NCBI RefSeq assembly: GCF_000429025.1
Contig: NZ_AUBB01000006.1
Span: 1-64,000, forward strand
Reading direction: 5' to 3'
Length of the DNA: 64,000 nucleotides
Source: Actinospineispora spinosispora DSM 44797
GTDB lineage: Bacteria > Actinomycetota > Actinomycetes > Mycobacteriales > Pseudonocardiaceae
Under the pieces are notes generated by a model. It did no database searches. It was not told the origin of the DNA and saw nothing but the letters and a program-made list of their open reading frames with translations. Made by a program: the position numbers and the translations under genes. Of this stretch, positions 32,549 through 41,430 are shown piece after piece. Position 1 is the stretch's first letter. Every line of letters begins with the position of its first letter.

Positions 32549-33442
32549 CTACCCGGCCACCAGCCGCACGGACGCGGTCAGCGACGGCGCCGTGCCGGGC
32601 ACGCCCACCGCCACGTCCCATTCGCCGTCCGTCGACAACGTCCGTGCCCGCACCGGTGTCCCGGCGAAGGCGGGCCTGCGCAGCCGGTACGAGAACCCGG
32701 TGACCCGGGAGCCGGGGGCGAACCTGCGCGGCAGCTCGAGCGCGAGCAACGCCAGGAGCGGTCCGTGCACCACCAGGCCGGGGTAGCCCTCGACCCCGGT
32801 CGCGTACGGAAGGTCGTAGTGGATGCGGTGGGTGTTGTAGGTCAGGGCACTGAGCCTGAAGAGCAGCGGCGCGTCCGGTAGCAGCGTCAGCGCGTGCTCG
32901 GCCGGGGGCTCGTCGACCTGCTCCGGCGGTGCCGGGGGCTTCGCGGCGGGAGGCGTGGCCGACGGCGCCGGATCGGGCTGGCTCCGGTAGACGATGTCCT
33001 GTTCCTCGCTGACCGCCAGCTCGCCGTCGTGCCGGAACTCGTTCAGTACCGTCACGAAGGCCATCTCGCCGCTGCGACCGGACTTGACCTCCATGGAGGT
33101 GACCGAGGAGCGGCGGGTCAGGTCCGCGTCGACCGGGAACGGACGATGCCCCGTCCAGCGGCCGCCCGCGAACATCCTGCGGCGGTCCGGGATCGGCGGC
33201 ATGAAGTGGCCGCCCGCCGGGTGGCCGTCGGCGCCGATCTCGGCCTGTGCCGGGTGGTCGAGGAAACCGAACCAGTGCCACATCGGCGGTAGCTGCCCGT
33301 TCGCGAGCGGGCTCGGCTGGTCCAGCACGCCGGCGAACGCGCCCACCGACCAGCTGCTCACCCGCCCCACCTGCTCGATCGGCGCGGGCGACCAGCCCGC
33401 CAGATGCCCGGCCAGTCCACTCACGTCTGTCTCCGCGCTCAC
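32549..33442 (-). CDS. HTD2-like MaoC-fold dehydratase (mesaconyl/itaconyl-CoA hydratase type)
   Basis: A 297-residue double hot-dog protein: N-terminal FAS1-type dehydratase half (LPPMWHWFGFLDHPAQAEIGADGHP), Pro-rich linker (about 165-190) and C-terminal hydratase half with RLSALTYNTHRIHYDLPYATGVEGYPGLVVHGPLLALL, which carries the MaoC His/Asp hydratase motif. Relatives are mesaconyl-C4-CoA hydratase, itaconyl-CoA hydratase and fungal/mammalian HTD2. It stands alone, so the substrate is not fixed by context. Confidence 0.85.
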   Translation of the reverse strand: MSAETDVSGLAGHLAGWSPAPIEQVGRVSSWSVGAFAGVLDQPSPLANGQLPPMWHWFGFLDHPAQAEIGADGHPAGGHFMPPIPDRRRMFAGGRWTGHRPFPVDADLTRRSSVTSMEVKSGRSGEMAFVTVLNEFRHDGELAVSEEQDIVYRSQPDPAPSATPPAAKPPAPPEQVDEPPAEHALTLLPDAPLLFRLSALTYNTHRIHYDLPYATGVEGYPGLVVHGPLLALLALELPRRFAPGSRVTGFSYRLRRPAFAGTPVRARTLSTDGEWDVAVGVPGTAPSLTASVRLVAG

Positions 33443-33610
33443 GCTCCGGACGTTAGCCGACCCGGTGGTCGTCGGAAACTCGGTCGCGCACGCTTCCGGG
33501 CGGCGCTACCGTTCGACGCATGGACCTCTGAGGATGCGCTTCGCACGAGTCACCCCGTCATCTCATGGCGCGGGCAGACCGCGCCATCACTCACTTCGCA
33601 GGAGGTTCCC

Positions 33611-33850
33611 TTGCCTGACAACCATCCCCTCGAACGCCCCGAGGCGCTGCGCGACATCGTCCGCGATGCGCTCGCCCGCGAGCTGGGTACCGGCGACCTG
33701 TCCGCCGCTCCACCGGTCCGATCCGGACCGGGCGCAGCCGCCAAGGGCGCGACCCGGCCGAAGCCGAAGTCCTCGGTGGAACGCCGGGGGCCGGCACCGC
33801 GTGGGCAGCTGCCGAACGGCGCCCACGCGCTGCGTCGGCGCGGCGGCTGA
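33611..33850 (+). CDS. small basic protein, unknown function
   Basis: A 79-residue protein from TTG 33611, with GGAGG 5 bases upstream. The first 30 residues form a likely helix (EALRDIVRDALARELG); the remainder is Lys/Arg/Pro-rich and probably disordered, ending LRRRGG. It ends 45 bases before the CrtU-like gene. No family recognised. Confidence 0.5.
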   Translation: MPDNHPLERPEALRDIVRDALARELGTGDLSAAPPVRSGPGAAAKGATRPKPKSSVERRGPAPRGQLPNGAHALRRRGG

Positions 33851-33895
33851 GCGGCACAACCCGCACAACGGTGGTGCATCCGGCATGATCGCCGG

Positions 33896-35434
33896 ATGCA
33901 CCACCGCGCCGGGCCGCTGCGCATGCGGCCACAGCTGCTGGTGCCCGGACGTCCGGACCTGCCGCGTGAGGTGCCGGACGGCGTCGACGCGGTGGTGATC
34001 GGCGGCGGTGTCGCCGGGATCTCCGCTGCGGTGGTCCTCGCCGAACGCGGCGTCCGGGTGACCCTGCTGGAGGCCGCAGGCCAGCTCGGCGGGCGTCTCG
34101 GTGCGTGGCCCCACCGGATGCCGGACGGCTCCGAACAGATCGTCGAGCACGGGTTCCACGCGTTCTTCCGCCAGTACTACACCTGGCGCGCGATCCTGCG
34201 CCGCGCCGACCCCGCTCTGCGGTTCCTCAGGCCGACCGGGAGCTACCCGGTCCTCTCGGCCCGCTGGCCCGAGGAGGACCTCACCGGGCTCCCGGCGACG
34301 CCGCCGCTGAGCCTGCTCACGCTGTTCGCACGCTCCCCCAGTCTGGGCTGGCGCGATCTGGTCGGCGCGAACCGGACACTCGGGCTGGAGCTGCTCGGTT
34401 TCGACCAGGGCCATCCCGCGCTCGGGCTGGAAGCGCTGTCGGCAGGCGAGTTCCTGAACCGGTTGAACCTGTCCGAGCGCGCCCGCTCGATGCTGTTCGA
34501 GGCGTTCGCCCGGTCGTTCTTCTGCAATCCGACCGGAATGTCCGCGGCCGAGCTGGTCGCGATGTTCCACTTCTACTTCCTCGGCAACCCGGAGGGTCTC
34601 GCCTTCGACGCCCCGGACACCGACTACCTCACCTGCATCTGGAATCCGCTGCGCGCCCACCTGACCCGCCACGGCGCGGAGGTCATGACCGGTTCGCCGG
34701 TCAACGCGCTGGTTCCCGGCCCCGATCACCGGTGGCGCGTCGAGCTCGACGCCCGGACCCTGGACACGCGCCACGTCCTGCTGGCGCTCGATCCGGGTGG
34801 GCTGCGCGGCCTCGTCGACCGATCCGACGAGGCCCGTGCGGTGGCTCCCCGGCTCGCGGCGCAGGTGGGCTCGCTCAGCGTCGCCGAGCCCTACGCGGTG
34901 AGCAGGCTGTGGCTCGACCGCGACGTCTCGCCCGAACGCGCTGTCTTCTCGGCGGTGACCGGACAGGACACACTCGATTCCATCACCTGCTACCACCGCC
35001 TCGAACGCGGATCGCGCGCGTGGGCGGCCCGTACCGGTGGCGCGGTGCTGGAGCTGCATTCCTACGCCTGCACCCGGCCCGACGCACGAAGCGCGACCGA
35101 ACACATGCTGGCCGAGCTGGCTCAGCTGTGGCCGGAGACCGCGGACGCGACGATCCTGCATCGGTCCGTCCGGCTGGAAGCCGAGGCCCCGGCCTTCCCA
35201 CCGGGCTCCCGGGTCCTGCGCCCCACCGTCTCGTCCGATGCGAGAGGGGTGCGGGTCGCGGGCGACTTCGTCCAGCTGCCGTACTGCTCAGGTCTGATGG
35301 AGCGCTCGGCGATGTCCGGGGTGCTGGCCGCGAACGACGTCCTCGCCGAACACGGCGCCGGCCCAGAACCGGTCACCGGAGTGCCCCAGCGCGGCCTGCT
35401 GGCCGGGCTGACCCGGCTCACCAGGAAGCGCTAG
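33896..35434 (+). CDS. CrtU-like FAD-dependent carotenoid oxidoreductase
   Basis: A 512-residue flavoprotein with the dinucleotide motif VVIGGGVAGISAAVVLAERGVRVTLLEAAGQLGGRLG (about 33-69), then EHGFHAFFRQYYTWRAILRRADP, and DFVQLPYCSGLMERSAMSGVLAAND at the C-terminus. These segments are characteristic of isorenieratene synthase (CrtU) and related amine-oxidase-fold carotene desaturase/aromatase enzymes. It has no carotenoid partner genes here, so whether it aromatises beta-ionone rings or acts on another polyene is open. Start at 33896 gives a long N-terminal extension. Confidence 0.75.
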   Translation: MHHRAGPLRMRPQLLVPGRPDLPREVPDGVDAVVIGGGVAGISAAVVLAERGVRVTLLEAAGQLGGRLGAWPHRMPDGSEQIVEHGFHAFFRQYYTWRAILRRADPALRFLRPTGSYPVLSARWPEEDLTGLPATPPLSLLTLFARSPSLGWRDLVGANRTLGLELLGFDQGHPALGLEALSAGEFLNRLNLSERARSMLFEAFARSFFCNPTGMSAAELVAMFHFYFLGNPEGLAFDAPDTDYLTCIWNPLRAHLTRHGAEVMTGSPVNALVPGPDHRWRVELDARTLDTRHVLLALDPGGLRGLVDRSDEARAVAPRLAAQVGSLSVAEPYAVSRLWLDRDVSPERAVFSAVTGQDTLDSITCYHRLERGSRAWAARTGGAVLELHSYACTRPDARSATEHMLAELAQLWPETADATILHRSVRLEAEAPAFPPGSRVLRPTVSSDARGVRVAGDFVQLPYCSGLMERSAMSGVLAANDVLAEHGAGPEPVTGVPQRGLLAGLTRLTRKR

Positions 35435-35448
35435 CTAGCGGCCCCGTA

Positions 35449-36345
35449 CTAGGGGGCGAGCACCCTGGTGTGCAGCGCGGCCAGCACGTCGTTCGCGCTG
35501 TTGCGCATGCCGAGGGCGTTCGGGTGCACCGGAGCGGCGGGCGAGGTCGGCACGAGGCCTTCCACCCACTTGGTCCCCGGCAGCTGGCACACGTCGTGGC
35601 CGACGCTGCTGCGCGCGGTGTCGACGAACTCGGCGTCCGTCCGGTCCGCCTCGTCGGCCAGCATGTCGTTCAGCTGCCCCTGGACCTCACGCAGCCAGGC
35701 CACGTCCCCCGGGCTGAACGGCACGACGGGGAAACAACCGGGGCCCTTCGCGGGCAGGATCGTCGGGTATCCCACGACGAGCACCTTCGCGTCCGGCGCA
35801 CGCTTGGTGATCTGGTCGAGCACCGCGGCGACCTTGGGAGCGGTCGCCTCGATCCGCTCGGCCAGCTGGTCGCGCCCGCCCTGGTTGTAGTAGTCCTTGC
35901 ACGCGGCACCGAGTGGCTTGCTCGGCGACTTGACCGCGCAGTTCTTGATGATGTCCGCGAACCCGATGTCGTTGCCGCCGATACCGAGCGTCACCAGGCC
36001 GGTGTCCTTGGTGACCGCGGTGAGCTGCGGCGGGTTCGAGCCGCCGGTGACCGCCTGTGGCGAGGTCATCTCCTTCGTGGTGGCACCGCTGCAGCTCACG
36101 TCCTGGAACTGCGAGCTGTGCACTCCGGTGCGCACCAGCGACGGGTAGTTGTGGTCGGAGCGCAGGCAACCCGAGGGCGTCCCGGTCTGCAGCGGGATGA
36201 GCGGTCCGGCCACGTAGGAGTCGCCGAGGGACACGTAGCGGCCGGAGATTTCCGGACCGGTGTCCGCGAAGCTCACCCCGGGGGTCAGCGCGGCCAACCC
36301 GACACACGTCGCCGCCACGACCATCGCGCTTCCCGCGTGTCGCAT
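35449..36345 (-). CDS. secreted SGNH/GDSL esterase
   Basis: A 298-residue secreted hydrolase from ATG 36345: signal peptide 1-27 (cleavage after VSFA), GDS block with Ser43 (YVSLGDSYVAGP), Gly block, GGNDIGF block and a C-terminal His in APVHPNALG. The usual DxxH is APVH here, which recalls actinobacterial Ser-His dyad esterases. Several Cys pairs would form disulfides. In-frame GTG 36399 has a better placed GGGA but would add a long hydrophilic N-terminus. Likely lipase or phospholipase. Confidence 0.85.
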   Translation of the reverse strand: MRHAGSAMVVAATCVGLAALTPGVSFADTGPEISGRYVSLGDSYVAGPLIPLQTGTPSGCLRSDHNYPSLVRTGVHSSQFQDVSCSGATTKEMTSPQAVTGGSNPPQLTAVTKDTGLVTLGIGGNDIGFADIIKNCAVKSPSKPLGAACKDYYNQGGRDQLAERIEATAPKVAAVLDQITKRAPDAKVLVVGYPTILPAKGPGCFPVVPFSPGDVAWLREVQGQLNDMLADEADRTDAEFVDTARSSVGHDVCQLPGTKWVEGLVPTSPAAPVHPNALGMRNSANDVLAALHTRVLAP

Positions 36346-36558
36346 TCGCGCAAGCCGCAAGACAGACCCCCAGAACCGGTTCGGGCACCCAACGATCACC
36401 AAAGTCCCGGGGAGAGTAACGGAGCGCAGTTGACCATGACAGTCGGCACTGCGTAATCACCCCTTACCGGGTGTAACCGTTCACCCCGGCGAACCCCGCC
36501 CGATGGACCGTCGTTGAGGCGGCCAGTAGGCGATCCGATATTTCCACCCGAGGGGCCG

Positions 36559-37548
36559 ATGATGGTTCGATTAGGTGTCGCGCGCGTGGCGACCGCACTG
36601 GCAGCCGGCGCACTCACCGTCGCGGCACTCGTGGCCGGACCGGTGGGGCAGGCTTCCGCCGCACCCGCCGCACCCGCCGCGGCGCAACCGTCGGCGCCGA
36701 TCTTCGACCCGGCGCCGTTCGACCCACCGCCACCCGGTTCGAACAAGTGGGACTGCAAGCCCAGCAGCGCCCACCCGAACCCGGTCGTCCTGGTGCACGG
36801 CCTGAGTGCCAACCAGGCCGTCAACTGGGGTTACATCGCCCCTCTGCTCGCCGACAAGGGCTACTGCGTCTTCTCCCTCACCTACGGCCGTGCCCCGCTC
36901 GCGCCGCCGCCACTGTCCCAGGTCGGCGGGCTGCGCAAGATGGAGGACAGCTCGCACGAGCTGGCCGACTTCGTCGACCGGGTGCGCCACGCGACCGGCG
37001 CCGACAAGGTCGACATCGTCGGGCACTCCGAGGGCAGCCTCATGCCGAACTACTACGTCAAGTTCCTCGGCGGCGACCGCTACGTCGACCGCTACGTGGG
37101 CATGACACCGCTGTGGGACGGCACCCAGCTCTACGGCGTGGCCCAGCTCAACCGGATCGCCGGGCAGTTCGGTCTCGACCCGGCGCTCGGTGTGGTGCTC
37201 GCCCCGCTGTGCGCCTCCTGCCGGGAGTTCCTGCACGGCTCACCGTTCCTGAAGAAGATGAACTCCGACGGCGGTCCGGCGGTGCCCGGTGTGACCTACA
37301 CGATGATCATGACGAAGCACGACGAGCTGGTCATCCCCTACACCAGCGGTGTCATGCCGAAGCGCGACGGCGCGAAGGTCACCAACATCGTGCTGCAGGA
37401 TCACTGCCCGGCAGACCTCGCCGAACACGGCGCCGTGGCGTTCGACCCGGTGACCGCGCAGTACATCACCAACGCGCTCGACCCGGACCACGCGAAACCG
37501 GTGCGCTGCTTCCCGACCGGCCCGGACACCCCGATGGCCCGGCACTGA
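36559..37548 (+). CDS. secreted alpha/beta-hydrolase, lipase class 2-like
   Basis: A 329-residue exported hydrolase. Signal peptide about 1-34, then a Pro-rich segment, and an alpha/beta fold: VVLVHGLSANQAVNWGYIAPLL (oxyanion region), VDIVGHSEGSLMPNYYVKFLGG (nucleophile Ser in GHSEG), a catalytic Asp probably in MTKHDELVIPYTSG and His in LQDHCPADLAEHGA. Fits EstA/LipA-like triacylglycerol lipases. It is divergent from the SGNH esterase, so the 213 bases between them hold two secretory-gene promoters. Confidence 0.88.
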   Translation: MMVRLGVARVATALAAGALTVAALVAGPVGQASAAPAAPAAAQPSAPIFDPAPFDPPPPGSNKWDCKPSSAHPNPVVLVHGLSANQAVNWGYIAPLLADKGYCVFSLTYGRAPLAPPPLSQVGGLRKMEDSSHELADFVDRVRHATGADKVDIVGHSEGSLMPNYYVKFLGGDRYVDRYVGMTPLWDGTQLYGVAQLNRIAGQFGLDPALGVVLAPLCASCREFLHGSPFLKKMNSDGGPAVPGVTYTMIMTKHDELVIPYTSGVMPKRDGAKVTNIVLQDHCPADLAEHGAVAFDPVTAQYITNALDPDHAKPVRCFPTGPDTPMARH

Positions 37549-37554
37549 GCGATC

Positions 37555-37582
37555 GGCCGGCGGCTGACCTCAGCCGCCGGCC
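37555..37582. terminator. hairpin between lipase and barstar genes
   Basis: GGCCGGCGGCTG and its exact complement flank ACCT; starts 6 bases after the lipase stop codon and overlaps the last codons of the convergent barstar gene. Confidence 0.7.
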
Positions 37583-38076
37583 GGCCCCTCGGTGATCCGG
37601 CGCAGCGCCGCCTCGGTCTCGTCCGACTCGGCGGCGTCGAGCTGCAGGATCACCCGGAGCCCGGCCGCATTGCGCTCGCGGTTGACGTCCACGGCGTGAT
37701 CGAATGTGGCGAGCAGCTTCGTGAGCAGGTCGGCGCCGTTGTCGATCAGTCGCGCGCTGTCCAGGAACGTCAGGATCAGCGTACGAGCGGCGACGCCCGG
37801 CCGGTCGGCGAAGGCGCTGCCCAGGCCGCCGCCGGTGATCTCCAGCAGGTCCGAGAAGCACTCGTCCAGCGCGTCCCAGTTGCGGCCGAAGTAGTCCGGG
37901 AAGGCGAGCTTCTCGGCCAGCGTGCCGAACAAGGCCGCCTCGTCGGCACAGTCCTTGCCATCGATGACCACCGGGTGCACTCCCCCTTCCCCGGTGGTCC
38001 TGGTCAGCTTGCGCACGGACTCCACGGTCGCCTCACGCGGCTCCCGAACGATCACCAACCCAAACCCACGCCCCAT
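37570..38076 (-). CDS. barstar-family protein
   Basis: A 168-residue protein whose centre matches the barstar (barnase inhibitor) fold: VHPVVIDGKDCADEAALFGTLAEKLAFPDYFGRNWDALDECFSDL. No barnase-type ribonuclease lies next to it, so it may protect against an exogenous toxin or have a separate role. ATG 38076 chosen. Repeat family B lies just upstream. Confidence 0.85.
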   Translation of the reverse strand: MGRGFGLVIVREPREATVESVRKLTRTTGEGGVHPVVIDGKDCADEAALFGTLAEKLAFPDYFGRNWDALDECFSDLLEITGGGLGSAFADRPGVAARTLILTFLDSARLIDNGADLLTKLLATFDHAVDVNRERNAAGLRVILQLDAAESDETEAALRRITEGPAGG

Positions 38077-38096
38077 CCCCAAAGGCTAGCGGCCCA

Positions 38097-38133
38097 CGCG
38101 AGTGGCAAGGCCGTCTACCCCGAAGCGGCGCCA
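38097..38133 (+). repeat. truncated 5' piece of repeat family B
   Basis: GCGAGTGGCAAGGCCG then TCTACCCCGAAG and CGGCGCC repeat the 5' outer arm and spacer of the full copy that starts immediately after it, but the rest is missing. Confidence 0.6.
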
Positions 38134-38280
38134 TCGTGAGTGGCAAGGGCGTCTACCGCGAAGCGGCGCCGAAGGCGTAGACGCTCGGAGCACTCACGAC
38201 AGCTTTTCCGTCGTGAGTGATCCGGGCGCCTATAGGCGCCCTTGCCACTCACGAGTCGACGGCGAAGCCGAGATGCCTTG
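38134..38280 (+). repeat. structured repeat family B, copy 1, with tail
   Basis: Outer stem: 38134-38151 pairs with 38237-38254 (core GTGAGTGGCAAGGGCG). Inner stem: CACTCACGAC (38191-38200) with GTCGTGAGTG (38210-38219), extended outward by a further imperfect arm with a wobble pair. The 5' spacer contains CGAAGCGGCGCCGAAGGCG; the 3' spacer is an 18-base palindrome containing CCTATAGG. A tail begins GTCGACGGCGAAGCC and ends ATGCCTTG. It sits in the 234-base gap between an acyl-CoA dehydrogenase gene and barstar. Confidence 0.8.
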
Positions 38281-38310
38281 AACCCGACCACAGCAAACGA
38301 GACCCCAACG

Positions 38311-39408
38311 TCAACTGCTACGCACCAGCAGAGGCCACAACCCGTCAGCCCCTTCGGCAAGCACCCGCCGCCCGATCGCGGCATGCCAGTACGAGTCGCT
38401 GCCGTCCTCTTCCCGCCAGGCCCACAACCGGGTCGTCGACAACCGAAGATCATGCTCCAGGGTGAACCCGATCGCGCCGTGCACCTGGTGAGCGATCCGC
38501 GCGATGACCCCGGCCGCTTCACTGGTCCGTGCCTTCGCCACCGCGACGGCGAACCCCGCGTCATCCCCCGAGAAGTCGCTGGCCGCCGCGATCCGCGCGG
38601 CGGCTTCGGCGGCCGCCCGACCGGCGGCCAGCTCGGCGGCCGCGAGCGCGAGCTGTTGCTGGATCGCCTGGAACTTCGAGATGGGCCTGCCGAACTGCAC
38701 CCGCTCCCCCGCGTACTGGATCGACCGGGCGAGTGCCTTCCCGGCGGCTCCGGCCAACAGCAGGGCCCGCGCCAACGCGGCACGTCTGCCGAGCAGCTCC
38801 CGGGTACCCTCGGGCGCTTTCGCCACGTCGGCGGCGGAAATGACGACGTCGAGCCGGACATCGTCGCGGGGCTCCCCGGCGAGGTTCGTCCCTCCGGCAC
38901 ATTCGACACCCGACGCCGACGGATCGACCGAGAGAACCAGGTCGCCACCGTCCGGATCCGCCACGAGAACCGCCACCCGCGTCGCGTGCCGCGCCCAGGC
39001 GACCCTGCGCAGCTCGCCGCTCACCCGCACGTCACCGGACGACTCGGTCCCCAGGCTCAGCTCCGCGCGGTCGTCCGCCACCGCGGTCAGCGGCCCGGCC
39101 GGCACCGCGAGACCCGCCGAGTTCAGCAGCCAGCCACCGAGAAGGTCGGTTTCGGCGAGCGGAACCGCGGCCGAGGCCTCACCGGCGACGAGTAGCAGCG
39201 CGGCGGCGTCGGCGAGCGTGCCGCCGCTGCCGCCCGCCTGTTCGGGCAGAGTGAGCTGGGTCAGTCCCAGTTCGGTGAGCGTCGACCACAGCGTCTCGGG
39301 CAGTCCCTCGGTCACCTCCGCGGGGTGATCGGCGAACACCGACCGCGCCATCGCGGTGAGCTCGGCCGTCTCGTCCGCGCTGCTCGTGTTCTCGGTACCG
39401 GCGCTCAT
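38311..39408 (-). CDS. acyl-CoA dehydrogenase, small subunit-like
   Basis: A 365-residue protein with the acyl-CoA dehydrogenase fold; RSIQYAGERVQFGRPISKFQAIQQQLALAAAELAAGRAA and IAHQVHGAIGFTLEHDLRLSTTRLWAWRE are the diagnostic C-terminal FAD/quaternary contacts. N-terminal half is diverged. It is coupled (ATGA overlap) to another acyl-CoA dehydrogenase gene; such pairs form alpha2beta2 enzymes in steroid and branched-acyl side-chain degradation (FadE-type). Substrate unknown. Confidence 0.87.
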   Translation of the reverse strand: MSAGTENTSSADETAELTAMARSVFADHPAEVTEGLPETLWSTLTELGLTQLTLPEQAGGSGGTLADAAALLLVAGEASAAVPLAETDLLGGWLLNSAGLAVPAGPLTAVADDRAELSLGTESSGDVRVSGELRRVAWARHATRVAVLVADPDGGDLVLSVDPSASGVECAGGTNLAGEPRDDVRLDVVISAADVAKAPEGTRELLGRRAALARALLLAGAAGKALARSIQYAGERVQFGRPISKFQAIQQQLALAAAELAAGRAAAEAAARIAAASDFSGDDAGFAVAVAKARTSEAAGVIARIAHQVHGAIGFTLEHDLRLSTTRLWAWREEDGSDSYWHAAIGRRVLAEGADGLWPLLVRSS

Positions 39409-40583
39409 CGCAGACCCATCCCCCTCGCCACCACGCCCCGCAGGATTTCGTTGGTACCGCCCCGCAGCGTGAACCCGGGGGCATGCAGGATCGCCTCGGC
39501 CAACAGCCGGGCGAACCCGCCTTCCGCGCCCGGATCGGGCGGGACGTCGACCAGCAGCCTCGCCGCTTCGATCACTTCGCTCTCGTAGCGCGTGCCGAGG
39601 TCCTTGACGAGTGCCGCCGGCACGTCCGCGGGCGCACCGGAGCTGAGCGACGACGCGATACCCAGTGACAGCCGGCGCAACGTCCACACCCGGGACACCA
39701 GGGCCCCCAGGTCACGCAGACCGGCCGTGCCCAGTCGTTCCCCGGCCGAGGACAGCTCGCCGACCAGTGCGACCAGCAGCGGGAACGTCGACAGGAAGCG
39801 TTCCGGGCCGCTGCGTTCGAACGCCAGCTCGGAGGTCACCTGGTGCCAGCCCGAACCGATCTCGCCGAGAACCAGGTCGTCCGGGATGAATACTCCGTCC
39901 AGCACGACCTCGTTGAAGTGGTGCGCGCCGGTGAGCAGCTTGATCGGCCGAATCTCCACGCCCGGGGAGTCGAGCTCGACGATGAACTGGCTCAACCCGG
40001 CGTGCCGGTTGCCGTCCTCGACCGGCGCGCTGCGGGCCAGCGCGAAGAACGCGTGCGCGTGGTGCGCGCCGGAGGTCCAGACCTTGGTTCCGGTGAGCTG
40101 CCACCCCCCGTCGACCCGCACCGCCTTCGTGCGCACCGAGGCCAGGTCCGAACCGGAGTCCGGCTCGCTCATCCCGATCCCGAAGTAGCACTCGCCCTTG
40201 GCGATCCGGGGCAGGTAGCGCTGCTTCTGCGTCTCGGTGCCGAAGCGCAGCAGGGACGGTCCGATCTGCCGGTCGGCGATCCAGTGCGCGGCGACCGGAG
40301 CACCAGCGGCGAGCAGCTCCTCGGTCACCACGTATCGCGCCAGTGCGTCGCGGCCGTGCCCGCCGTACTCGGTCGGCAGTGTCATGCCGAGCCAGCCACG
40401 GGCGCCCAGCTCACGGCTGAACCGCTCGTCCCAGCCGGACAGCCATACGTCGCACCGAGGCACGAAACGGCCGTCGAGCAGCTCCTTGGCCAGGAAGTCA
40501 CGCACCTCGGCGCGCAGCTCCTCGGTCTCCGGCGGCAGCGCGACCGACGGTGGCACCAGTTGCAGATCGGAGATAGTACTCAC
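39405..40583 (-). CDS. acyl-CoA dehydrogenase, large subunit-like
   Basis: A 392-residue acyl-CoA dehydrogenase: LPTEYGGHGRDALARYVVTEELL, YFGIGMSEPDSGSDLASVRTKA and WQLTGTKVWTSGAHHAHAFF (FAD and substrate binding), and LRGGTNEILRGVVARGMGL at the end. Starts at GTG 40583 with AAGGA close upstream. Together with the next gene it probably forms a heterotetrameric enzyme. Confidence 0.88.
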   Translation of the reverse strand: MSTISDLQLVPPSVALPPETEELRAEVRDFLAKELLDGRFVPRCDVWLSGWDERFSRELGARGWLGMTLPTEYGGHGRDALARYVVTEELLAAGAPVAAHWIADRQIGPSLLRFGTETQKQRYLPRIAKGECYFGIGMSEPDSGSDLASVRTKAVRVDGGWQLTGTKVWTSGAHHAHAFFALARSAPVEDGNRHAGLSQFIVELDSPGVEIRPIKLLTGAHHFNEVVLDGVFIPDDLVLGEIGSGWHQVTSELAFERSGPERFLSTFPLLVALVGELSSAGERLGTAGLRDLGALVSRVWTLRRLSLGIASSLSSGAPADVPAALVKDLGTRYESEVIEAARLLVDVPPDPGAEGGFARLLAEAILHAPGFTLRGGTNEILRGVVARGMGLR

Positions 40584-40715
40584 TTCCTTATCCTCCCATG
40601 GACCAGCTGACCCACCACGCTGGAGCGTCGGTTTGTGACCAAGCGCGATCGCGGAACCAGCAGCGTCCGAACGACGTTGACCGGACAGGACCCAGCGACC
40701 CGTACTGGAGCAGCC

Positions 40716-41429
40716 GTGACCCCGATGCCGATCTCGCCGGCGAGCAGGACCGAGACACCTGACGCCGACGTCGCGCGCCGCGCCATGATCGGGCGCGCCG
40801 TTCCGGTCATCGGCACCTCGCTCGTCTCCCTCGGGCTGCTGCTCATCGTGTTGCTGCACGTGCTGCCGCCGTCGTCCTCGGTGAGCCCGCTGAGCCGGAC
40901 GATCTCGGAGTACGCGCTCGGCGCGAACCGCTGGTTGTTCGACGTCGCGGTCGTCGCATTGGCGGTCGGTTCGATCGCCATCCTCCTCGGGCTGGTCCGT
41001 GCGCGCCTGTTACGGCCGCTCGGTACAGCATCGCTGCTCATCGGAGTCTGGGCAGTGTGTCTCGTACTACTGGTCGTCTTCCAGAAGTACGACTACCAGA
41101 ACGGCCAGTCGACAGGCCCGGCCGGGATGATCCACCGGATGTCCAGTCTCGCGGCGTTCCTGAGCCTGCCGACCGGCGCGTTGCTGATCGCGCGCCGCTC
41201 GCGCATCCGACCCGCGATCTGGACCCGCCGGGCCGCCCTTGCCTGCTGGTTGTTCCTCTCCGTCCTGTTCTACGCGGTCGCCCAGAGCTTCGTCACCGGT
41301 ATCGCCTGGTGGCGGGTCTTCCCGCTCGGTGCCATGGAGCGACTGATCGGCATCTCGGAGCTCGCCGTGCTGTTCGCGCTCGGCTGCTGGGCGATCGTCG
41401 CCAGCCCGCCGGCCAAGGCAGGCGACTGA
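40716..41429 (+). CDS. DUF998 family membrane protein
   Basis: A 237-residue protein with six predicted helices (for example VIGTSLVSLGLLLIVLLHVLPP and LFDVAVVALAVGSIAILLGLV) and the RTISEYALG motif after helix 1, fitting DUF998. Function unknown. GTG 40716 with GGAG 5 bases upstream is preferred; an in-frame GTG at 40635 would leave only 51 bases to the divergent gene. Confidence 0.75.
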   Translation: MTPMPISPASRTETPDADVARRAMIGRAVPVIGTSLVSLGLLLIVLLHVLPPSSSVSPLSRTISEYALGANRWLFDVAVVALAVGSIAILLGLVRARLLRPLGTASLLIGVWAVCLVLLVVFQKYDYQNGQSTGPAGMIHRMSSLAAFLSLPTGALLIARRSRIRPAIWTRRAALACWLFLSVLFYAVAQSFVTGIAWWRVFPLGAMERLIGISELAVLFALGCWAIVASPPAKAGD

Positions 41430-41430
41430 C

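Noticed and set aside
35449..36402. Longer SGNH esterase start at 36399-36402
   Set aside because: It would put about 18 hydrophilic residues before an otherwise standard signal peptide; kept only as an alternative.
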